Shown here piece after piece: positions 1 through 9,957 of a DNA stretch of 64,000 bases. The stretch is from Chitinophagaceae bacterium (GTDB lineage: Bacteria; Bacteroidota; Bacteroidia; Chitinophagales; Chitinophagaceae): positions 17,303 to 81,302 of the forward strand of contig CANGNA010000012.1 of NCBI GenBank assembly GCA_947455215.1, given 5' to 3'. The position numbers and the translations under genes are program-made. Position 1 is the first letter of the stretch. Every line of letters begins with the position of its first letter. The notes under the pieces were generated by a model. It was given only the letters and a program-made list of their open reading frames with translations. It was not told the DNA's origin and did not search any database.

Positions 1-186
1 AAACTTCAGGTTCTATCCAACTATTAGTTCAACATGCACTGTCTGTATAGGATGCGACCATCTGTCGGCCCAGATTCGGCATGAGGGGTTGTTTAGTGTG
101 TTTTATTTATATTATTATAGTTATATTTGTTGTTGTTGTTTTTTCACTATATTTGAAACGTTACGCTCTTTTTGAAAGATATATTT
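1..186. other. Left edge, no gene seen
   Basis: AT-rich DNA upstream of the first large gene. No ORF with coding character starts or ends here; a reading frame opening at 81 runs into the downstream gene in the wrong frame and looks spurious. The stretch probably carries the promoter of the gene starting at 187, but no clear TAnnTTTG element is visible. Confidence 0.5.
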
Positions 187-3100
187 ATGAAGAACAAATT
201 TTTACTCGCACTATTATTCAGCTGTTTATCGATTGTTTCGTATGGGCAGGTCACTATCACTGTTCCAACCGGTCCGGACACTGTTGTTTGCGACGGTGCC
301 CCGCTGACCATGCAGGCAGTAAAAGGTGGTTTTGTGCCCAATCCGGTAACCTGGCCTTATTCACGCGATGATGGTTATACTCCTTCCTATCCGATAGGCT
401 TTACTTTTAACTTCTATGGTAATAACTACACAAACTTTGTTATCTCCAGTAATGGTTTCATTACTTTTAATACAAGTCTTGCCTCAAGTTATTCAGCATA
501 TTCCATTGCTTCAGGTATTCCGGGAAACGCTGCCACACCTAACGCTGTATTAGGTAGCTACTCCGATCTGGTGATAGCTGCGGGTACTTCAACTGTGGTT
601 TATGGTGTTACCGGTGTGGCTCCTTATCGTAAGCTGGTAGTCCGCTACTGCGATGCAACTCACTTTAGTTGCACCTCGTTGCGCACGAGTATGGAGATCA
701 TCTTGTACGAAACTACAAACATCGCGGAAGTTCATATTCAACACAAGGACGCTTGTAGTAGCTGGAACTCCGGCTCTGCCATAGAAGGTGTTCAAAATAA
801 TGGTGCGACTGCAGCAACCCCTGCTCCTGGCCGTAATTATCCCGGTACCTGGACCGTAACTACACCAGATGCCCGCAGGTTTACACCAAATGCGGCGTCT
901 ACCGCATATACTTGCGATACTATACCGTATAATCCTATTCCTGATACCGGCGCGATACTCATGTGGTATTCAGGCACTACACTTATCACATCGGCAACTA
1001 CATCAACGCCTATTGTTACTGTTAATCCAAGCGTTCCTACGGTATACACCGCCTTGGCGGTTTCTTGCCACGACTCTTCCCGCGATATGGTAAACGTAGT
1101 TATCGGCACCGGTCCGGTAATTTCGTCGATAGACGCAATACCGCCTTCAGTTTGCGGTCTGTGTAATGGAAAGATCACTTTGCATGGTCTTGCTCCCGGC
1201 ACTTCTGATACCGTTAAATATTATTTGGGTGCTGTGCTGCAGCCAGTATTTGTGGGTGTCCCCGATGCGGCTGGAGATCTGACTATTACTGGTCTTTGTT
1301 CGGGTACTTATACCAACTTCACCGTTAAGGTGGGCTACTGTACGTCGCCCCCTTACGCATCTGTTACTGTTCCCGTTCCGCCATTTACAGTTTCATCAGT
1401 AGCCATCGTCGATCCCACCATTTGCGGTATATGCGACGGCAAAATGACGTTCTATGGCCTCGAACCTGGCTATTCCGATACCGTTAACTTTACTTATAAT
1501 GGAACGCCTCAGCCGGCGCAGGTATTTGTGGTAGCTGCCGATGGTAGCATTACGCTTACTGGCTTGTGTGCCGGTTCTTACACCGCTATCACAGTTAAAA
1601 TGAATAACTGTATTGCTAATGCGCCAAACCAGGTGCTCACCAATCCATCTTTTGTTATTGGTTCTGTTTCTAACACGCAGCCAAGTGTTTGCGGTGCGTG
1701 CAATGCGTCTATAACTATCAACGGCCTGGTTCCGGGCTACACTGACACCGTTAATTTTGTAAAGGATGGTGTACCGCAAACGCCGGTAATACTAACTGTG
1801 CCGGCTTCAGGCACTATAGTGCTCACCAACTTGTGTGCCGGTACCTATACCAACATTACCGTAAAAATGAACTCTTGTACTACCCCGGCGGTAGGGCCGA
1901 TCAATATCATCAATCCGCCATTCGGAGTATCTGATACGTCTTCTACCAACGCAACATGTTCTGCCTGCGATGGTACGATCACACTTTACGGATTGACGCC
2001 GAACCAAACCATAGTAGTTAACTATATCTACAACGGTGTGCCTCATGCGCCGGTTACGCTTACGTCATCAGCCACCGGTCAGGTAACGCTCACCAATCTG
2101 TGTCCTGGTACTTATACCAACATTACTGCTTCACTTAATACCTGTATTTCTGCTGCATGGGGACCTATCATTATCTCTGCACCGCCACTTATCCCTATTG
2201 CGGTTACTGCAGTAGTGCAGCCTACAGAGTGTGGTATGTGTAACGGTCGTATCACTATCAAGGGTGTACCTCCAGGTCCTATTGATACGATATTCTATAA
2301 CCTGAACGGTGTGCCTCAAACACCTTTGTTATATTCTGCCAGCTCTGATAGTGTTATTACTATCTACAACCTTTGCGAAGGTACTTACAGTAATTTCTAC
2401 ATCAAGTGCGGACCTTGCCCAACTACTACTATTACCACTCCGGTAGTGCTCACCGCAGGCGCACTGGTACCTGGTTTTACATACACTACAATTATGGGTT
2501 GTAGCTTCGATATCTTCAATTTCTTCAATACCTCTACGTCGCCAACAGGCAATCTGTGGTTCGTATGGGATTTTGGGGACGGTACCAGTGATACCTCCCG
2601 TAATCCTTCTCATAGTTACGGGCCAGGTACTTACCACGTAGTGCTTACCATTACCAACCATTATTGTACACAAACGTTTTCGGCAGATATAACGGTCAAC
2701 CATTCGATCAATTCCATCTTTACGTCCGATACGCTGGCCTGTCAGAAAAATCCGGTGGCTTTCACCAACAGCAGCACGGGCACACCTACGCCGCTTACTT
2801 ACTTGTGGTCTTTCGGCGATGGCACTACTACAACGCAGCAAAACCCTACACACACCTATAATAATGTAGGTACGTATACGGTAATGCTGATATCAGCGAA
2901 TAACATACCTTGCTACGATACGTCTTATACACACATCTTCGTAGATTCGCTCAGCCCGCTGTCTATGACGCTCACAGATACCGTGTTTTGCCGCGCTACA
3001 TATGTAACCATGGAAGCCCTGCACAGCGATGTGGGCTACACCGGCATTACCTGGGATTTTGGTAATGGCGACAGCATAAAAGATGTGAATCCTGTCATCT

Positions 3101-3702
3101 ACGCTTACAACAACACGGGTACGTTCAATGTCACCACAACGGTCAACTTCCGGATATGTCCGGATCTGTCTGTGAGCCGCGCAGTAACCGTATTACCGCA
3201 GCCTTCTATTGCGTTGGGTCCCGATACGTCCATCTGCCAGGGCAGCGAGAGCATTGAGCTGGCAGATATGCTGAATGGCGGCAACGCATCAGCTACCTGG
3301 ATGTGGAACACCGGCGAGACCACCTATAATATGTTGGTAACTGGTCCCGGCGATTATTACACTACGGTTACCATAGGCAACTGTCATGCATCGGATACAG
3401 TGCATATAACCGAAGATTGTTACCTGAGCGCGCCAAACATCTTTACGCCAAACGGCGATGGTGTCAATGATTACTTCAACCCACGTAGCATGTTGTCCAG
3501 TGGCCTTACAGCCTTCAAGATGGATATATACAACCGTTGGGGTCAGTTGATATTCTCTACTTCGTCACTCGATGGTCGTGGCTGGGATGGTAAATTCAAT
3601 GGCGAGACACAGCCGGAAGAAGTATACGTATACATTATAGATGCTACCTTCCGCGATGGTAAGAAGGAACACCATCAGGGTAACGTTACCTTGCTCCGGT
3701 AA
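187..3702 (+). CDS. Large secreted adhesin-like protein, PKD domains, type B T9SS C-terminus
   Basis: A predicted surface or secreted protein of 1171 residues. Residues 1-21 form a signal peptide ending in SYGQ. A beta-sandwich-like N-terminal part follows. Five repeats of about 90 residues then begin near residues 322, 412, 501, 590 and 681. Each repeat opens with a CxxC motif (CGLC, CGIC, CGAC, CSAC, CGMC) and carries two further Cys, the first in a C-x-G-T/S-Y signature. Three PKD-like domains (WDFGDG, WSFGDG, WDFGNG) follow at about 778-990. The last 90 residues match the gliding-motility-associated type B domain: FTPNGDGVNDYF, YNRWGQ, GWDGKFNG and a final GNVTLLR. The ATG at 187 fits the signal peptide; an in-frame TTG at 172 is less likely. 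Its C-terminal region resembles that of the protein at 16042-18165. Adhesion or motility is inferred from the domain types. Confidence 0.9.
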   Translation: MKNKFLLALLFSCLSIVSYGQVTITVPTGPDTVVCDGAPLTMQAVKGGFVPNPVTWPYSRDDGYTPSYPIGFTFNFYGNNYTNFVISSNGFITFNTSLASSYSAYSIASGIPGNAATPNAVLGSYSDLVIAAGTSTVVYGVTGVAPYRKLVVRYCDATHFSCTSLRTSMEIILYETTNIAEVHIQHKDACSSWNSGSAIEGVQNNGATAATPAPGRNYPGTWTVTTPDARRFTPNAASTAYTCDTIPYNPIPDTGAILMWYSGTTLITSATTSTPIVTVNPSVPTVYTALAVSCHDSSRDMVNVVIGTGPVISSIDAIPPSVCGLCNGKITLHGLAPGTSDTVKYYLGAVLQPVFVGVPDAAGDLTITGLCSGTYTNFTVKVGYCTSPPYASVTVPVPPFTVSSVAIVDPTICGICDGKMTFYGLEPGYSDTVNFTYNGTPQPAQVFVVAADGSITLTGLCAGSYTAITVKMNNCIANAPNQVLTNPSFVIGSVSNTQPSVCGACNASITINGLVPGYTDTVNFVKDGVPQTPVILTVPASGTIVLTNLCAGTYTNITVKMNSCTTPAVGPINIINPPFGVSDTSSTNATCSACDGTITLYGLTPNQTIVVNYIYNGVPHAPVTLTSSATGQVTLTNLCPGTYTNITASLNTCISAAWGPIIISAPPLIPIAVTAVVQPTECGMCNGRITIKGVPPGPIDTIFYNLNGVPQTPLLYSASSDSVITIYNLCEGTYSNFYIKCGPCPTTTITTPVVLTAGALVPGFTYTTIMGCSFDIFNFFNTSTSPTGNLWFVWDFGDGTSDTSRNPSHSYGPGTYHVVLTITNHYCTQTFSADITVNHSINSIFTSDTLACQKNPVAFTNSSTGTPTPLTYLWSFGDGTTTTQQNPTHTYNNVGTYTVMLISANNIPCYDTSYTHIFVDSLSPLSMTLTDTVFCRATYVTMEALHSDVGYTGITWDFGNGDSIKDVNPVIYAYNNTGTFNVTTTVNFRICPDLSVSRAVTVLPQPSIALGPDTSICQGSESIELADMLNGGNASATWMWNTGETTYNMLVTGPGDYYTTVTIGNCHASDTVHITEDCYLSAPNIFTPNGDGVNDYFNPRSMLSSGLTAFKMDIYNRWGQLIFSTSSLDGRGWDGKFNGETQPEEVYVYIIDATFRDGKKEHHQGNVTLLR

Positions 3703-3722
3703 GGTGACCTGCCTATTCAAAT

Positions 3723-3760
3723 AATAATACAGCCGGGCCTTGCGCCCGGCTGTATTATTT
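3723..3760 (+). terminator. Rho-independent terminator
   Basis: A 16-bp perfect stem (3723-3738 with 3744-3759, GC-rich core GCCGGGC) with a 5-base loop lies 20 bases after the stop of the adhesin-like gene. Both outer arms are A/T-rich, so it could work in either direction. Confidence 0.8.
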
Positions 3761-3816
3761 CTGCTACCGGGCAACACTTTATCAATTACACCGTTTAATA
3801 AGTATTTTTACCGTCC

Positions 3817-5286
3817 ATGCGTCGTTTTTTTGTCAAGAACATCATTTTCGTAGTTGCCATCAACATTTTGGTGAAGCCGGTATGGGTGTTTTTTATAGAC
3901 AGGGTAGTGCAGAACAGGGTGCCGGGCGGCGAATATGGTACTTACCAGGCTTTGCTCAGCCTGGGCATCATCTTCCAGATCGTGCTCGACTTTGGCATCA
4001 CCAGTTACAATAGCCGCACCATAGCCCGAGACCCCGAGCAATTGGGTGAGGTGTTCCCATCCATGCTATCGGCCCGCATGGTGTTGATGGGGTTGTATAT
4101 GATACTGGGCTATGGCTGGGGCATGTTGCTTGGTTACAAAGGGTGGGAGCTAAACTTGCTGGCAGGTATATTGCTCTTCCAGTCGCTGAGCGCATTGCTA
4201 TCGTTCATTCGCAGTAACATAGCCGCCCTCCACCGCTTCAAGACCGATGGCATTCTCTCCATCACCGACAGGCTGATGATGGTGGTGATCTGCGGTTTTT
4301 TATTGGTATATCCGCCCACGGCAAGTCATTTTCGTATAGAATGGTTCGTTATTACCCAGGCTGCCTGCTACCTGGTAACAGCCATCATTGCCTGGTTCGT
4401 ACTGAAGCGTATATCCGGCATACATCTTCGTTTCTCATTTCATTTGCCCACTGTCTGGGGTATCATCAAACAGAGCTTCCCTTATGCCCTGCTTATCTTC
4501 CAGATGAGTATATACAACCGGGCCGATGCCATGATGATAGAGCGTATGTGTGCCGATGGTAAGGCACAGGCCGACATTTGGGCCTCAGCCTTCCGCCAGC
4601 TCGATATGGTCAATATCCTGGGGTTGATGTTTGCTACTATGCTGCTCCCCATGTATGGGCGTATGCTTTCTAATAAGCACGATATACAGCCAATAGTAAA
4701 GCTGTGTGCCAATATATTGCTGCCCTTTTCATTTGCAGTGGCAGTAGCTTGTATCTTTTACAGTGCCAACATCATGCAGGTATTGTATCGCGGTGCCAAT
4801 GCCGATAATATCCGGCAATATCGTTTGGTGTTCTCATGGCTCATGGCCAGCTTCCCGGCCTGGTGCCTTATGTACATTTACAGTACATTGCTCACTGCAA
4901 ACGGTAGCATGAAAACAATGAACATCATTGCGTTTGTGGGCGTGATATTCAACCTGTCGCTCAACTTCTACCTCATCCCCCGCTATTTTGCTGCAGGCGG
5001 GGCTGTTACCTCTTTCCTCACGCAGTCGATGCTGGCAGTGGTATTCATCCTGGCGTGCAACCGTATTTTTGAATTACCGGTAAATATCAGGTGGGTCGGG
5101 GCTCACCTGGGTTACCTGTGTATAGTAGCCGTTTTGGCATGGGCGGCGGCCAACTTGTTGAGTGTCAACTGGATGGTAAGTGCCGGAGCGTTCTTTGCCT
5201 GCAGCGTAGTGCTGATGTTCGTATTTCGTTTCGTTTCTGCGGCGTCTATCAGGCAGCTCATTAGCAAAAAAAATGCGGCCGAATAG
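3817..5286 (+). CDS. Polysaccharide flippase, Wzx/MATE-like
   Basis: A 489-residue integral membrane protein with about 12-14 hydrophobic segments spread over its whole length, typical of the oligosaccharide flippase branch of the MOP superfamily. The start MRRFFVKNIIFVVAINILVKP followed by a G-G-E-Y-G-T-Y-Q-A-L motif matches the first two helices of lipopolysaccharide O-unit flippases. The family moves undecaprenyl-linked sugar units across the inner membrane. A Wzz-like gene and an O-antigen ligase/polymerase lie 4-6 kb downstream, which supports a role in surface polysaccharide export, although the three are not one operon. No glycosyltransferase cluster is present, so the substrate is unknown. 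Confidence 0.85.
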   Translation: MRRFFVKNIIFVVAINILVKPVWVFFIDRVVQNRVPGGEYGTYQALLSLGIIFQIVLDFGITSYNSRTIARDPEQLGEVFPSMLSARMVLMGLYMILGYGWGMLLGYKGWELNLLAGILLFQSLSALLSFIRSNIAALHRFKTDGILSITDRLMMVVICGFLLVYPPTASHFRIEWFVITQAACYLVTAIIAWFVLKRISGIHLRFSFHLPTVWGIIKQSFPYALLIFQMSIYNRADAMMIERMCADGKAQADIWASAFRQLDMVNILGLMFATMLLPMYGRMLSNKHDIQPIVKLCANILLPFSFAVAVACIFYSANIMQVLYRGANADNIRQYRLVFSWLMASFPAWCLMYIYSTLLTANGSMKTMNIIAFVGVIFNLSLNFYLIPRYFAAGGAVTSFLTQSMLAVVFILACNRIFELPVNIRWVGAHLGYLCIVAVLAWAAANLLSVNWMVSAGAFFACSVVLMFVFRFVSAASIRQLISKKNAAE

Positions 5287-5314
5287 CGCTTACTGCCAAT
5301 ATTTTTCTTAAATT

Positions 5315-5331
5315 AGGAGGAGAAATCATTG
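5315..5331 (+). promoter_or_regulatory. Perfect Shine-Dalgarno AGGAGG before a TTG start
   Basis: AGGAGG at 5315-5320 is followed after 8 bases by TTG at 5329-5331. Bacteroidota rarely use Shine-Dalgarno pairing, and I saw no comparable site before other genes in this window. It decides between the TTG and the ATG at 5362 as start of the hypothetical gene. Confidence 0.5.
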
Positions 5332-5829
5332 ACTTTCAGTGTAAAAATCGCTCCACCTCCCATGACTTATCATTTACCCAAAAGAATATTTACGGACGCG
5401 GATTTCGACAGCATGAGCTGGCACGATTGCACCATTTATAAAGTGCGGCTGGCCGATGACCTGGAAATGGATATAGACTACATTGTGGAGTGGATAGAGC
5501 CCGAGGCCGACGGCTTTCCTTTCTCTTACTGGGTGTCACCCGCCACATTAGTGTTTAAAAAGGTGCGCAACGTGGCCTTCGAGTTTGACGCCATGATGCT
5601 GGAACCGATAGAAATAGAAGAGATAGAACAGCAGGTAGTGCGGGACGGCATAAAGTGGACCATCACCACCCGCCAGGGCGAAATGGAGTTTCTCAGCCCC
5701 GGTTTCGAACAGTTCGTCCGTCAAGATCCGTTCTTCCGCTTGTCGCAGGCCATATCTGTCAAAGAGCGCAATGGTATCAGCCTGGAGCGTACTACCGATC
5801 AGCCTAATCCTTATAGATTGTTGGTATAG
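5329..5829 (+). CDS. Conserved-looking hypothetical protein
   Basis: I do not recognise this protein. It is 166 residues from a TTG at 5329, or 155 from the ATG at 5362. It is soluble, acidic, and rich in aromatic residues, with a WHDCTIYKVRL segment followed by DIDYIVEWIEPEADG; no signal peptide or membrane helix is seen. A perfect AGGAGG at 5315-5320 sits 8 bases before the TTG. That is unusual here, because other genes in the window lack Shine-Dalgarno sequences, and it favours the TTG start; the segment before the ATG (TFSVKIAPPP) is otherwise unremarkable. It begins 42 bases after the flippase stop, so co-transcription is possible. Confidence 0.75.
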   Translation: MTFSVKIAPPPMTYHLPKRIFTDADFDSMSWHDCTIYKVRLADDLEMDIDYIVEWIEPEADGFPFSYWVSPATLVFKKVRNVAFEFDAMMLEPIEIEEIEQQVVRDGIKWTITTRQGEMEFLSPGFEQFVRQDPFFRLSQAISVKERNGISLERTTDQPNPYRLLV

Positions 5830-5878
5830 CTAGTCTAATAATTGTTATTTTTTTATATTTTTGCCGAAATTATTTTCA

Positions 5879-7654
5879 ATGACTCGAACCTCATTACTAT
5901 GCACTTTTGTGCTCTTTTTCTGCTTTTCTCTAAGTTATTCGCAAACCCTCACCTGGATAGAACACATTGGGGGAAGTGATACTTGTAACAAGGTCTTTAC
6001 AGTCAGGTGTATGACCATTGACAAAAATAGTAGAATATACTTGTCTGGTATGCTGAGCTGCGATGCAGATATGGATCCCGGATCCGGTGCCACCTTTCTG
6101 CATGCCGATGGCGACTCCTGCGCATATATTCAGAAACTCACCGCATCAAGAGAGCTGATGTGGGCTAAAGTCCTGAATAGCTCCGACTATATCGATATTT
6201 CTGACATGACCACCGACGACACGGGGAACCTTTTAATAACAGGAACGTTTCGTGGATCGGTAGATTTTGACCTGGATCCATTTGCAGAATATATCTTAAA
6301 TCCCACCCAGCTAAATAACCATGTGTACACCGCCAAGTACGATTCTCTCGGAAACTTTAAATGGGTAACTTCAACAGAGTCGTTTCTTAGCTATGGTATT
6401 TTTGGCCGGTCCATCAAGCTTGACGCAAACAATAACATCTATATTGGCGGGCATTTTGGCGGTGAAGCTCATTTTAACGGTACAACTGTTTCCGAAACGC
6501 TTTATTCGTCTATGGTCTCCTACGATGCCTTCATTGAGAAAATGACCCCTGCAGGCGACCATTTGTGGGCCAGGTCGCTCGGGGCTGGATTTCTGGATAG
6601 CTTATGCAGCCTGGGTATCGATAAAGCTGGTTACCTCTATTGTGTAGGCACCTACCAGGGCGTAGTTGATATAGATCCGGGTCCTGGTAATACTACTTTT
6701 GGCGGAACCGGTAACGGCGATGCTTTTATTGTAAAAATGGATGGTGATGCCAATGTGATATGGGCTAAACATCTGGAGAGCATTTCAACAGCTTCTGTAG
6801 TATCGCGTCTTTCCAACTTAAAGCTCAATATAGACACGGCCGATAACTTACTGATATGTGGTGCTTTTAATGGCTTCGTGGATTTTAACCCGTCCCCTGC
6901 GGCTCTTGATACAACTATTTTACAGGCTGGCAGCCTTACTCCTGGCGAGATAGGATCTGCTTTTGTATTGAAATTGGATCAAAATGGCAATCTGATATGG
7001 GTTAACCAGGTCAACGGTGCTGCTCATGCCTATGATATTAAAACAGACGCGTTTTTGAATGTTTATGTGACAGGTGCTTATGCATGGGCTGGAGGGGCAG
7101 ACTTCGATCCCGGTCCGGCAGAGTATTACATACCCCCTATAGGTGGCGACGATCCTAAAGGCTATATGCAAAAGCTTACCCCCGATGGTCATTTAGCATG
7201 GGTGGCCGGAATAGGGTGCCCGGCAACAGGATTCATACGTCCTCAATGCATTCAATTATTAGATACTAACGACATCGTAATTGGTGGTCATTTTATCGGC
7301 ACAGGCGATTTTGCTCCCGATACCGCGACGGTATATCTTACCGATAATACGAATGTACACGGCTTTATAGCAAGATACAAGTATAACTGGCCGGCAATAG
7401 TAACACCGGGAAGTGTAGAGGATGTAACTGCACATACAAGCATATACCCGAACCCAACAACTGGAACGCTCAATATTTTCTCGCGTAATACAATGGATAA
7501 AATAACCGTTTCTGATGTTTTAGGCCGGTGTGTTTATTCTTCGCAGCCGGGTAAAGCCTATGAGACATTGATATTAGATCAGCCTGGGCTTTATTTAGTG
7601 ACCATTGCAATTGGTGGCCGGTCTTTTTCGTATAAGGTTTTGGTCAATAAATAA
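5879..7654 (+). CDS. Secreted beta-propeller-like (SBBP-type) protein with type A T9SS tail
   Basis: 591 residues. A signal peptide (residues 1-22, ending in SLSYSQ) starts at the ATG at 5879; an upstream in-frame TTG at 5861 would only add PKLFS. The body contains repeats of the form W-A-K-x-L ... D-x-x-G-N-L-x-I-T-G-x-F ... G-x-x-D-F-D-P-x-P, as in SBBP beta-propeller repeats of Bacteroidota. The last 75 residues form a Por-type sorting domain (IYPNPTTGTLNIFS ... VSDVLGRCVYS ... GLYLVTI ... YKVLVNK), which directs export by the type IX system and surface attachment or release. The repeated DFDPGP loops are acidic and could bind calcium; that is inference. Codon use is more AT-rich than in neighbouring prfA. 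Confidence 0.88.
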   Translation: MTRTSLLCTFVLFFCFSLSYSQTLTWIEHIGGSDTCNKVFTVRCMTIDKNSRIYLSGMLSCDADMDPGSGATFLHADGDSCAYIQKLTASRELMWAKVLNSSDYIDISDMTTDDTGNLLITGTFRGSVDFDLDPFAEYILNPTQLNNHVYTAKYDSLGNFKWVTSTESFLSYGIFGRSIKLDANNNIYIGGHFGGEAHFNGTTVSETLYSSMVSYDAFIEKMTPAGDHLWARSLGAGFLDSLCSLGIDKAGYLYCVGTYQGVVDIDPGPGNTTFGGTGNGDAFIVKMDGDANVIWAKHLESISTASVVSRLSNLKLNIDTADNLLICGAFNGFVDFNPSPAALDTTILQAGSLTPGEIGSAFVLKLDQNGNLIWVNQVNGAAHAYDIKTDAFLNVYVTGAYAWAGGADFDPGPAEYYIPPIGGDDPKGYMQKLTPDGHLAWVAGIGCPATGFIRPQCIQLLDTNDIVIGGHFIGTGDFAPDTATVYLTDNTNVHGFIARYKYNWPAIVTPGSVEDVTAHTSIYPNPTTGTLNIFSRNTMDKITVSDVLGRCVYSSQPGKAYETLILDQPGLYLVTIAIGGRSFSYKVLVNK

Positions 7655-7726
7655 ACAGAGATATTACGTGTAAGTTGCACCAGCCATCATCTGAAACAAA
7701 ATAGGACTATTTAGCATTTAAAAAAG

Positions 7727-7734
7727 TAACTTTG
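7727..7734 (+). promoter_or_regulatory. TAnnTTTG promoter element before prfA
   Basis: TAACTTTG matches the Bacteroidota -7 consensus TAnnTTTG and lies 63 bases before the prfA start. No clear TTG is seen at the expected -33 spacing. Confidence 0.45.
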
Positions 7735-7797
7735 CACACCTCATTAAAACCGCCCAGGTTTTAGTGGGGTGTTTTATTGTATTATTTCAGATACTGA

Positions 7798-8883
7798 ATG
7801 AGCTCGATTATAGAAAAGCTGGAGGCGATAGAGGCCAGGTTCAACGACCTGGGTGTAGCGCTTACCAACCCGGAGATAGTTAATGATAATAAGAAGTTCT
7901 CGCAGGTAAGTAAGGAATACCGCAAGCTGGAAGGCATTGTGGCCGTGAACAAAAAATACAAAACCTGCCTGGATAGCACTGCTTTTGCGCGCGAGGTGTT
8001 AGAGACCGAAAGCGACGACGAACTGCGTACCATGGCCAAAGAGGACCTGGAAACGCTTGCCGCAGAAAAGGAAAAGCTGGAAGAAGAGATCCGCACCCTG
8101 CTGATACCTAAGGATCCGCAGGACGAGAAGAACGCCATCCTGGAAATACGTGCGGGTACCGGTGGCGATGAGGCCAGCCTGTTTGCCGGCGACCTGATGC
8201 GTATGTACATGCGCTACTGCGAGCGCCGCGGCTGGAAGGTAGCCCTGCTTACCGAGACCGAGGGCAGTGTAGGCGGCTTTAAGGAAGTGCAGCTGGAAGT
8301 GACCGGCGATGATGTTTATGGTACGCTGAAGTTTGAAAGTGGTGTACACCGCGTGCAGCGCGTGCCCGATACAGAGGCCAGCGGCCGTGTGCATACATCG
8401 GCAGCTACAGTGGCGGTAATGCCTGAGGCTGAAGAAATTGACTTTGAACTTAAGGAAAGCGACCTGAAAATGGAAACCGCCCGAAGTGGTGGTGCCGGTG
8501 GCCAGAACGTGAACAAGGTGGAAACGAAGGTGATACTGACCCACGTGCCTACGGGTACCGTGATCATATGCCAGACAGAGCGTACACAGCTGGGCAACCG
8601 CGAAAAGGCCACGGCCATGATGCGTACCCGCCTGTACGAAGAGCAGGTGCGCAAGCAGGAAGATGAGATATCGCGCCGCAGGAAGAGCCTCGTAAGCACC
8701 GGCGACCGTTCTGCCAAGATTCGCACCTACAATTACCCACAGGGGCGCATCACAGATCACCGCATCAATATGACCATTTATAACCTCGACGACTTTATGA
8801 ACGGTAATATACAGGAGATGCTGGACGCACTGCAGTTTGCAGAGAACGCAGAAAAAATGCAGGCAGGCGAAACCGTTATCTAA
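7798..8883 (+). CDS. prfA: Peptide chain release factor 1
   Basis: 361 residues, the usual RF1 length. RF1 recognises UAA and UAG in the ribosomal A site and triggers peptidyl-tRNA hydrolysis. The stop-codon-reading tripeptide is PDT at about residue 190 ([12 protein letters not shown]), the PxT form typical of RF1 rather than the SPF of RF2. The catalytic GGQ lies at about residue 235 within [16 protein letters not shown]. The N-terminal alpha-helical domain (about residues 1-100) is intact. The ATG at 7798 gives a start typical of the family. It is transcribed alone, with a TAnnTTTG element upstream and a dispersed repeat immediately downstream. Confidence 0.98.
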   Translation: MSSIIEKLEAIEARFNDLGVALTNPEIVNDNKKFSQVSKEYRKLEGIVAVNKKYKTCLDSTAFAREVLETESDDELRTMAKEDLETLAAEKEKLEEEIRTLLIPKDPQDEKNAILEIRAGTGGDEASLFAGDLMRMYMRYCERRGWKVALLTETEGSVGGFKEVQLEVTGDDVYGTLKFESGVHRVQRVPDTEASGRVHTSAATVAVMPEAEEIDFELKESDLKMETARSGGAGGQNVNKVETKVILTHVPTGTVIICQTERTQLGNREKATAMMRTRLYEEQVRKQEDEISRRRKSLVSTGDRSAKIRTYNYPQGRITDHRINMTIYNLDDFMNGNIQEMLDALQFAENAEKMQAGETVI

Positions 8884-8902
8884 TGATTTAAATGTCAGAA
8901 CA

Positions 8903-8940
8903 CCTCCCTCTCCTTTTGGAGAGGGTCGGGGTGAGGCTTA
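8903..8940 (+). repeat. Dispersed hairpin repeat (CTCTCC...GGAGAG type), copy 1
   Basis: A CCCTCTCC / GGAGAGGG hairpin followed by CGGGGTGAGGCTTA. Closely matching copies lie at 23915-23950 (same strand) and 51233-51270 (opposite strand), all at gene boundaries. Here it follows the prfA stop by about 20 bases and may also act as a transcript end. Confidence 0.85.
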
Positions 8941-9030
8941 ATAAATTGAAATACAATAAACAGTGGCCGTTCGCGTTTTGATTGCTGGTAGCCACTCGCA
9001 TAATTTTTTGAATTTAACCATACACAAAAA

Positions 9031-9957
9031 ATGTCAACACCATCTTTTGATCTGATAGATGTAGTACGTACCATTCAAAAGCAGAAACGTATCATCATCA
9101 TCATTACAGCCATAGCCATAGCACTTGGCGGTATCTTCTTCGTGGTTAAGCGTAAGAAATTCAAAGCCTCATCAAAGTTCCTGGTCAATAACCCGCTGTA
9201 TGGCGACAGGAATACCCTGTTCCGTAACTACGAACAGCGCTACGTGGATTACTTTGGCGGCGATGACGACCTGGACAGGGTAACAGCATTGCTGGCTTCT
9301 GATACGGTTAAGGACCGGATCATCCGCAACTGCCAGTTCCAGGTGGTGTATAATTCCGACATCAACTCAGAGAAGGGACACGCCTTCCTGATGAGTGTCT
9401 TCGATAAGAACTTCAATGTAAAGCGCTCCGAATACAAAGAAATGGAAGTAAGCTATATAGCCTACGACTCTATGACAGCCGCCAACGTGGCCAATATGGC
9501 CGTAAAGGTGTGCGAAGAATCTTTCCGCAACTACTATACCACCATGAAGATGGGTATGGCCAAGTCTATAAGGGATAAGGTAAAACAGATAGATAGTACC
9601 ATAGCCCGTAATGGGGATATTCTTGATGGGCACAAGGCTATTGCAGACTTAAGGCACATGACAGGTGATACTGCTACAGAACCGGTTATGACCAACCAGA
9701 AAGCACTGGGCATAGAACAAGACCAGTTAATGCAGGACCGCGCCAAATACATATCGCTCATCAACGAGATAGAGGCGACCACGAACAGCTCTATGGATTA
9801 CCTGAAGGTAACTACACGCGCCTTGCCACCAACATCGGCTATGGGCCCAACGCTTACTATGGTGCTCATAGTTGCCGCTTGTCTCGGCCTGTTCTTCAGC
9901 ACATTACTGGTGCTGGTTTTGGCTTACTATAACAAATTGATGGCCGTAGAGCGCTAA
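9031..9957 (+). CDS. Wzz/GumC-like polysaccharide chain-length protein
   Basis: 308 residues with the two-helix layout of polysaccharide co-polymerases: an N-terminal membrane segment (about residues 22-42, RIIIIITAIAIALGGIFFVV), a periplasmic region with coiled-coil character, and a C-terminal membrane segment (about 272-298). The family sets the chain length or export of O-antigen and capsule polymers. There is no cytoplasmic tyrosine kinase domain. The stop codon overlaps the start of the next gene by one base (TAATG), so it is translationally linked to the ligase/polymerase gene. The PxxP-like stretch before the second helix (RALPPTSAMGP) fits the family. Assignment to the family is firm, substrate unknown. 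Confidence 0.8.
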   Translation: MSTPSFDLIDVVRTIQKQKRIIIIITAIAIALGGIFFVVKRKKFKASSKFLVNNPLYGDRNTLFRNYEQRYVDYFGGDDDLDRVTALLASDTVKDRIIRNCQFQVVYNSDINSEKGHAFLMSVFDKNFNVKRSEYKEMEVSYIAYDSMTAANVANMAVKVCEESFRNYYTTMKMGMAKSIRDKVKQIDSTIARNGDILDGHKAIADLRHMTGDTATEPVMTNQKALGIEQDQLMQDRAKYISLINEIEATTNSSMDYLKVTTRALPPTSAMGPTLTMVLIVAACLGLFFSTLLVLVLAYYNKLMAVER

